Source: Pollutimonas nitritireducens (lineage in GTDB: Bacteria > Pseudomonadota > Gammaproteobacteria > Burkholderiales > Burkholderiaceae_B). Taken from it: DNA of 64,000 nt. The stretch spans positions 1-64,000 of the forward strand of contig NZ_PDNV01000015.1 of the NCBI RefSeq assembly GCF_002849615.1, read 5' to 3'. Numbering within the stretch: position 1 is the first letter of the stretch; every line of letters begins with the position of its first letter. Shown one piece after another: positions 62,029-64,000 of the stretch. A model generated the notes under the pieces. That model ran no database searches. It was not told where the DNA came from and saw only the letters and a program-made list of their open reading frames with translations. The position numbers and the translations under genes were made by a program.

Positions 62029-63162
62029 TTGATCTCCAATTTTTTCAGCGTACTCGGCAATCAGGGCCGACGCCTCGCCTTCGGCGCGCTCTGCGTGCTG
62101 GCCGCAAGCGTAGTGCAGGCCGAGAGGATCAAGGACATTGCATCGGTGCAAGGCGTGCGTGCCAATCAACTGATTGGTTATGGCTTGGTCGTTGGCCTGG
62201 ATGGCAGTGGCGACCAGGTTCGCCAGACGCCGTTCACGCAGCAAAGCCTGACGAATATGTTATCGCAGCTGGGCGTGACCGTTCCGCAAGGCACGAATAT
62301 GCAGGTCAAGAACGTCGCTGCAGTCATCGTAACGGCCAGGCTGCCAGCTTTCGCCCAGCCCGGGCAAACGGTGGACGTCGTGGTTTCCTCCATGGGTAAC
62401 GCCAAAAGCCTGCGTGGCGGCACACTGTTGATGACCCCCATGAAGGGAGCGAATGGACAGGTATATGCCATTGCACAAGGCAACCTGCTGGTCGGCGGCG
62501 CGGGCGCTTCGTCCGGCGGTTCCAGCGTGCAGGTGAACCAGCTGAACGGCGGCATTATCTCCAACGGCGCGATTATCGAGCGCAGTGTTCCCACGACGTA
62601 TGTGCGCGATGGCATCATCAACCTGGAACTGAACACCACCGATTTCGGCGCGGCCCAGAATATGGTTGCGGCCCTGAACACCCGGTTTGGCGCCCGCACC
62701 GCTTCAGCATTGGATGGTCGGGTCGTCCAGTTACGGGGTCCGTTGGACCCTGCCGCCCAGGCCGCGTTCCTGTCCCAGGTCGAGAACCTTCAGGTCAACC
62801 TGCCGCCCGCACGGGCCAAGGTGGTCATCAATGCGCGTACTGGTTCGGTCGTCATGAACCGTACCGTCACGATAGACGAAGCAGCCATCGCCTACGGTAA
62901 TCTTTCCGTCGTGATCAGCCAGGACGACCGGGTCAGCCAGCCCGATACCCCATTCGCCGGCGGTGAGACCGTTGTGACGCAAAGCACCCAGATCGAAATG
63001 ACGTCTGAGAAGGGTGGCTTGCAGCGCGTACGCACTAGCGCCAATCTGGCTGATGTCGTCAAAGCGTTGAACGCGCTTGGTGCCACGCCTCAGGACTTGT
63101 TATCCATTCTGCAGAATCTGAAAAGTGCCGGCGCGTTGCGCGCCGACCTGGAAATCATCTAG
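62029..63162 (+). CDS. flgI: FlgI, P-ring protein
   Basis: A 377-residue periplasmic ring protein. The mature part begins [33 protein letters not shown] and ends [12 protein letters not shown], both near-invariant in FlgI. The preferred start is TTG 62029, which yields a clean signal peptide cut at VVQA and has AAGG upstream. The alternative ATG 61999 overlaps flgH by 17 bp and adds ten residues. FlgA, encoded at 55984-56694, should chaperone it. Confidence 0.94.
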   Translation: MISNFFSVLGNQGRRLAFGALCVLAASVVQAERIKDIASVQGVRANQLIGYGLVVGLDGSGDQVRQTPFTQQSLTNMLSQLGVTVPQGTNMQVKNVAAVIVTARLPAFAQPGQTVDVVVSSMGNAKSLRGGTLLMTPMKGANGQVYAIAQGNLLVGGAGASSGGSSVQVNQLNGGIISNGAIIERSVPTTYVRDGIINLELNTTDFGAAQNMVAALNTRFGARTASALDGRVVQLRGPLDPAAQAAFLSQVENLQVNLPPARAKVVINARTGSVVMNRTVTIDEAAIAYGNLSVVISQDDRVSQPDTPFAGGETVVTQSTQIEMTSEKGGLQRVRTSANLADVVKALNALGATPQDLLSILQNLKSAGALRADLEII

Positions 63163-63169
63163 GCCGATT

Positions 63170-64000
63170 ATGTCGCTCGTGCAATATACCCCACGTCCCA
63201 GTAATCCAGCGGCATCGACCCTGGATTTCAATGCGCTCAATAGCCTTAAGCGCGGCGTGAGCGAAGGTGCCAATGCGCCGCTGGCAGAACAAAAGAAAGT
63301 GGCGCAGCAGTTTGAAGCGCTTTTTATCCAGCAGATGCTCAAGCAGGCTCGCCAGGGTTCTACAACAACGGGCGTGTTCGACAGCCAGCAAACCCGCCTA
63401 GCCCAAAGCATGGGCGACGAGCAGATGTCGTTGCAGCTTGCCGACCCTGGTATTGGCCTTGCCCAGGCGTTGCTTGCACAGATACAGGGCGGGCAGGGCA
63501 TAGTATCCATCAATCCGGGCAACAAGAGTGGCGAACTTCCCGAGTTGGCTGCAACCCGCCTGCCCGCGCTGAAGTCGCGCCTAGGCGGCGATCAGGGTAA
63601 GGACGCGCCGTCGATTTCGGGCCTGATCAATCTTCTGAGCAGGAGTTCTGACAAGATCTTTTCCGCGATCAAGGGTGCACCCAAGCATATCGAGTCCTTT
63701 GTCTCGAAGATGTCAGAGGCAGCGAAATACGCCGCCGATGAAAGCGGCGTGCCGGCCAAGTTGATACTGAGCCAGGCAGCACTGGAATCCGGATGGGGTC
63801 GCCGTGAAATCATGCGTGACGACGGCACGACCAGCCATAACCTGTTCGGCATCAAGGCAAGCTCAGGCTGGAAGGGCAAGGTCGTCAACGTCATGACGAC
63901 GGAATATGTAGACGGCGTGGCACGCAAGATGAAGCAGCCGTTTCGTGCCTACGACTCATATGCGGAGTCGTTTGCGGACTACGCCCGTTTAATCGGTCAG
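63170..64000 (+). CDS. flgJ: FlgJ, rod cap and peptidoglycan hydrolase (partial)
   Basis: The first 277 residues are present and the gene runs off the window. The N-terminal rod-scaffold domain contains AQQFEALFIQQMLKQAR (about residues 46-62) and ADPGIGLAQALLAQI. From about residue 165 a glucosaminidase domain follows, with ILSQAALESGWGRR, which holds the catalytic Glu, and SHNLFGIKASSGW. The dual-domain form is the one found in beta- and gammaproteobacteria. It starts 7 bp after flgI. Confidence 0.95.
   Translation, partial: MSLVQYTPRPSNPAASTLDFNALNSLKRGVSEGANAPLAEQKKVAQQFEALFIQQMLKQARQGSTTTGVFDSQQTRLAQSMGDEQMSLQLADPGIGLAQALLAQIQGGQGIVSINPGNKSGELPELAATRLPALKSRLGGDQGKDAPSISGLINLLSRSSDKIFSAIKGAPKHIESFVSKMSEAAKYAADESGVPAKLILSQAALESGWGRREIMRDDGTTSHNLFGIKASSGWKGKVVNVMTTEYVDGVARKMKQPFRAYDSYAESFADYARLIGQ

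Noticed and set aside
1-64000. CRISPR arrays, rRNA genes, insertion sequences
   Set aside because: No regularly spaced repeats, rRNA sequence, transposase or terminal inverted repeats were recognised.

Overview
This window looks like the chromosome of a motile betaproteobacterium of the Alcaligenaceae (Bordetella/Achromobacter/Pusillimonas type). The main support is the right half. It carries flhDC - motAB - cheA - cheW - MCP - cheR - cheB - cheY - cheZ - flhB - flhA - flhF - flgN/flgM/flgA (reverse) - flgBCDEFGHIJ, a layout known from Bordetella relatives. High GC third positions and frequent GTG/TTG starts fit the same group. The species cannot be named from sequence reading alone.

Left part (1-5.3 kb): a cytochrome b561-like remnant, tRNA-Thr(CGT), two tandem AI-2E/PerM-type membrane proteins, small stress or hypothetical genes (a zinc-ribbon protein, a CsbD protein, a Ser/Thr-rich exported protein), a truncated phage-integrase arm domain, an AT-rich small secreted protein gene and tRNA-Asn(GTT). 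The 4.3-5.2 kb stretch looks like the scar of an integrated element beside a tRNA.

Housekeeping and accessory genes (5.3-14.1 kb): a ferritin-like protein, an EamA transporter, a patatin phospholipase, a LysR regulator divergent from a YeiH-type transporter, a SirB2 protein, an SbmA/BacA-like ABC transporter, a tautomerase and a CigR/RcnB-like exported protein.

Nitric-oxide defence (14.2-19.1 kb): norR is divergent from ric(ytfE)-norB (quinol-type NO reductase). The intergenic region has three perfect GGT-N7-ACC NorR sites and a sigma-54 promoter, so the NO sensor, its enhancer, the Fe-S repair protein and the NO-consuming enzyme form one legible circuit.

Metal and anion transport (19.1-23.6 kb): a CadR-type MerR regulator divergent from a Cd/Pb/Zn P1B ATPase, with a 19-bp-spacer promoter holding a perfect dyad, then a SulP-STAS anion transporter. 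Next come, on the minus strand, a methyltransferase, a TM2 protein and a lipoate-ligase-like protein (23.6-26.0 kb).

Glycerol utilisation (26.1-36.2 kb): glpK and glpR read leftward; glpS-glpT-glpP-glpQ-glpU-glpV-glpD read rightward. This is the ATP-driven glycerol importer described in rhizobia, with kinase, dehydrogenase and repressor; no glpF facilitator is present. The two ATPases look catalytically asymmetric.

Flagella and chemotaxis (36.8-64.0 kb): the master regulator flhDC ends in an intrinsic terminator, followed by motor, chemotaxis, export and rod/hook/ring genes. Oddities are the absence of cheD, a soluble receptor with a C-terminal sensor between cheZ and flhB, and an FlhF of about 800 residues with a large unassigned C-terminal half. 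flgMN have a clear sigma-28 promoter. The window ends inside flgJ.
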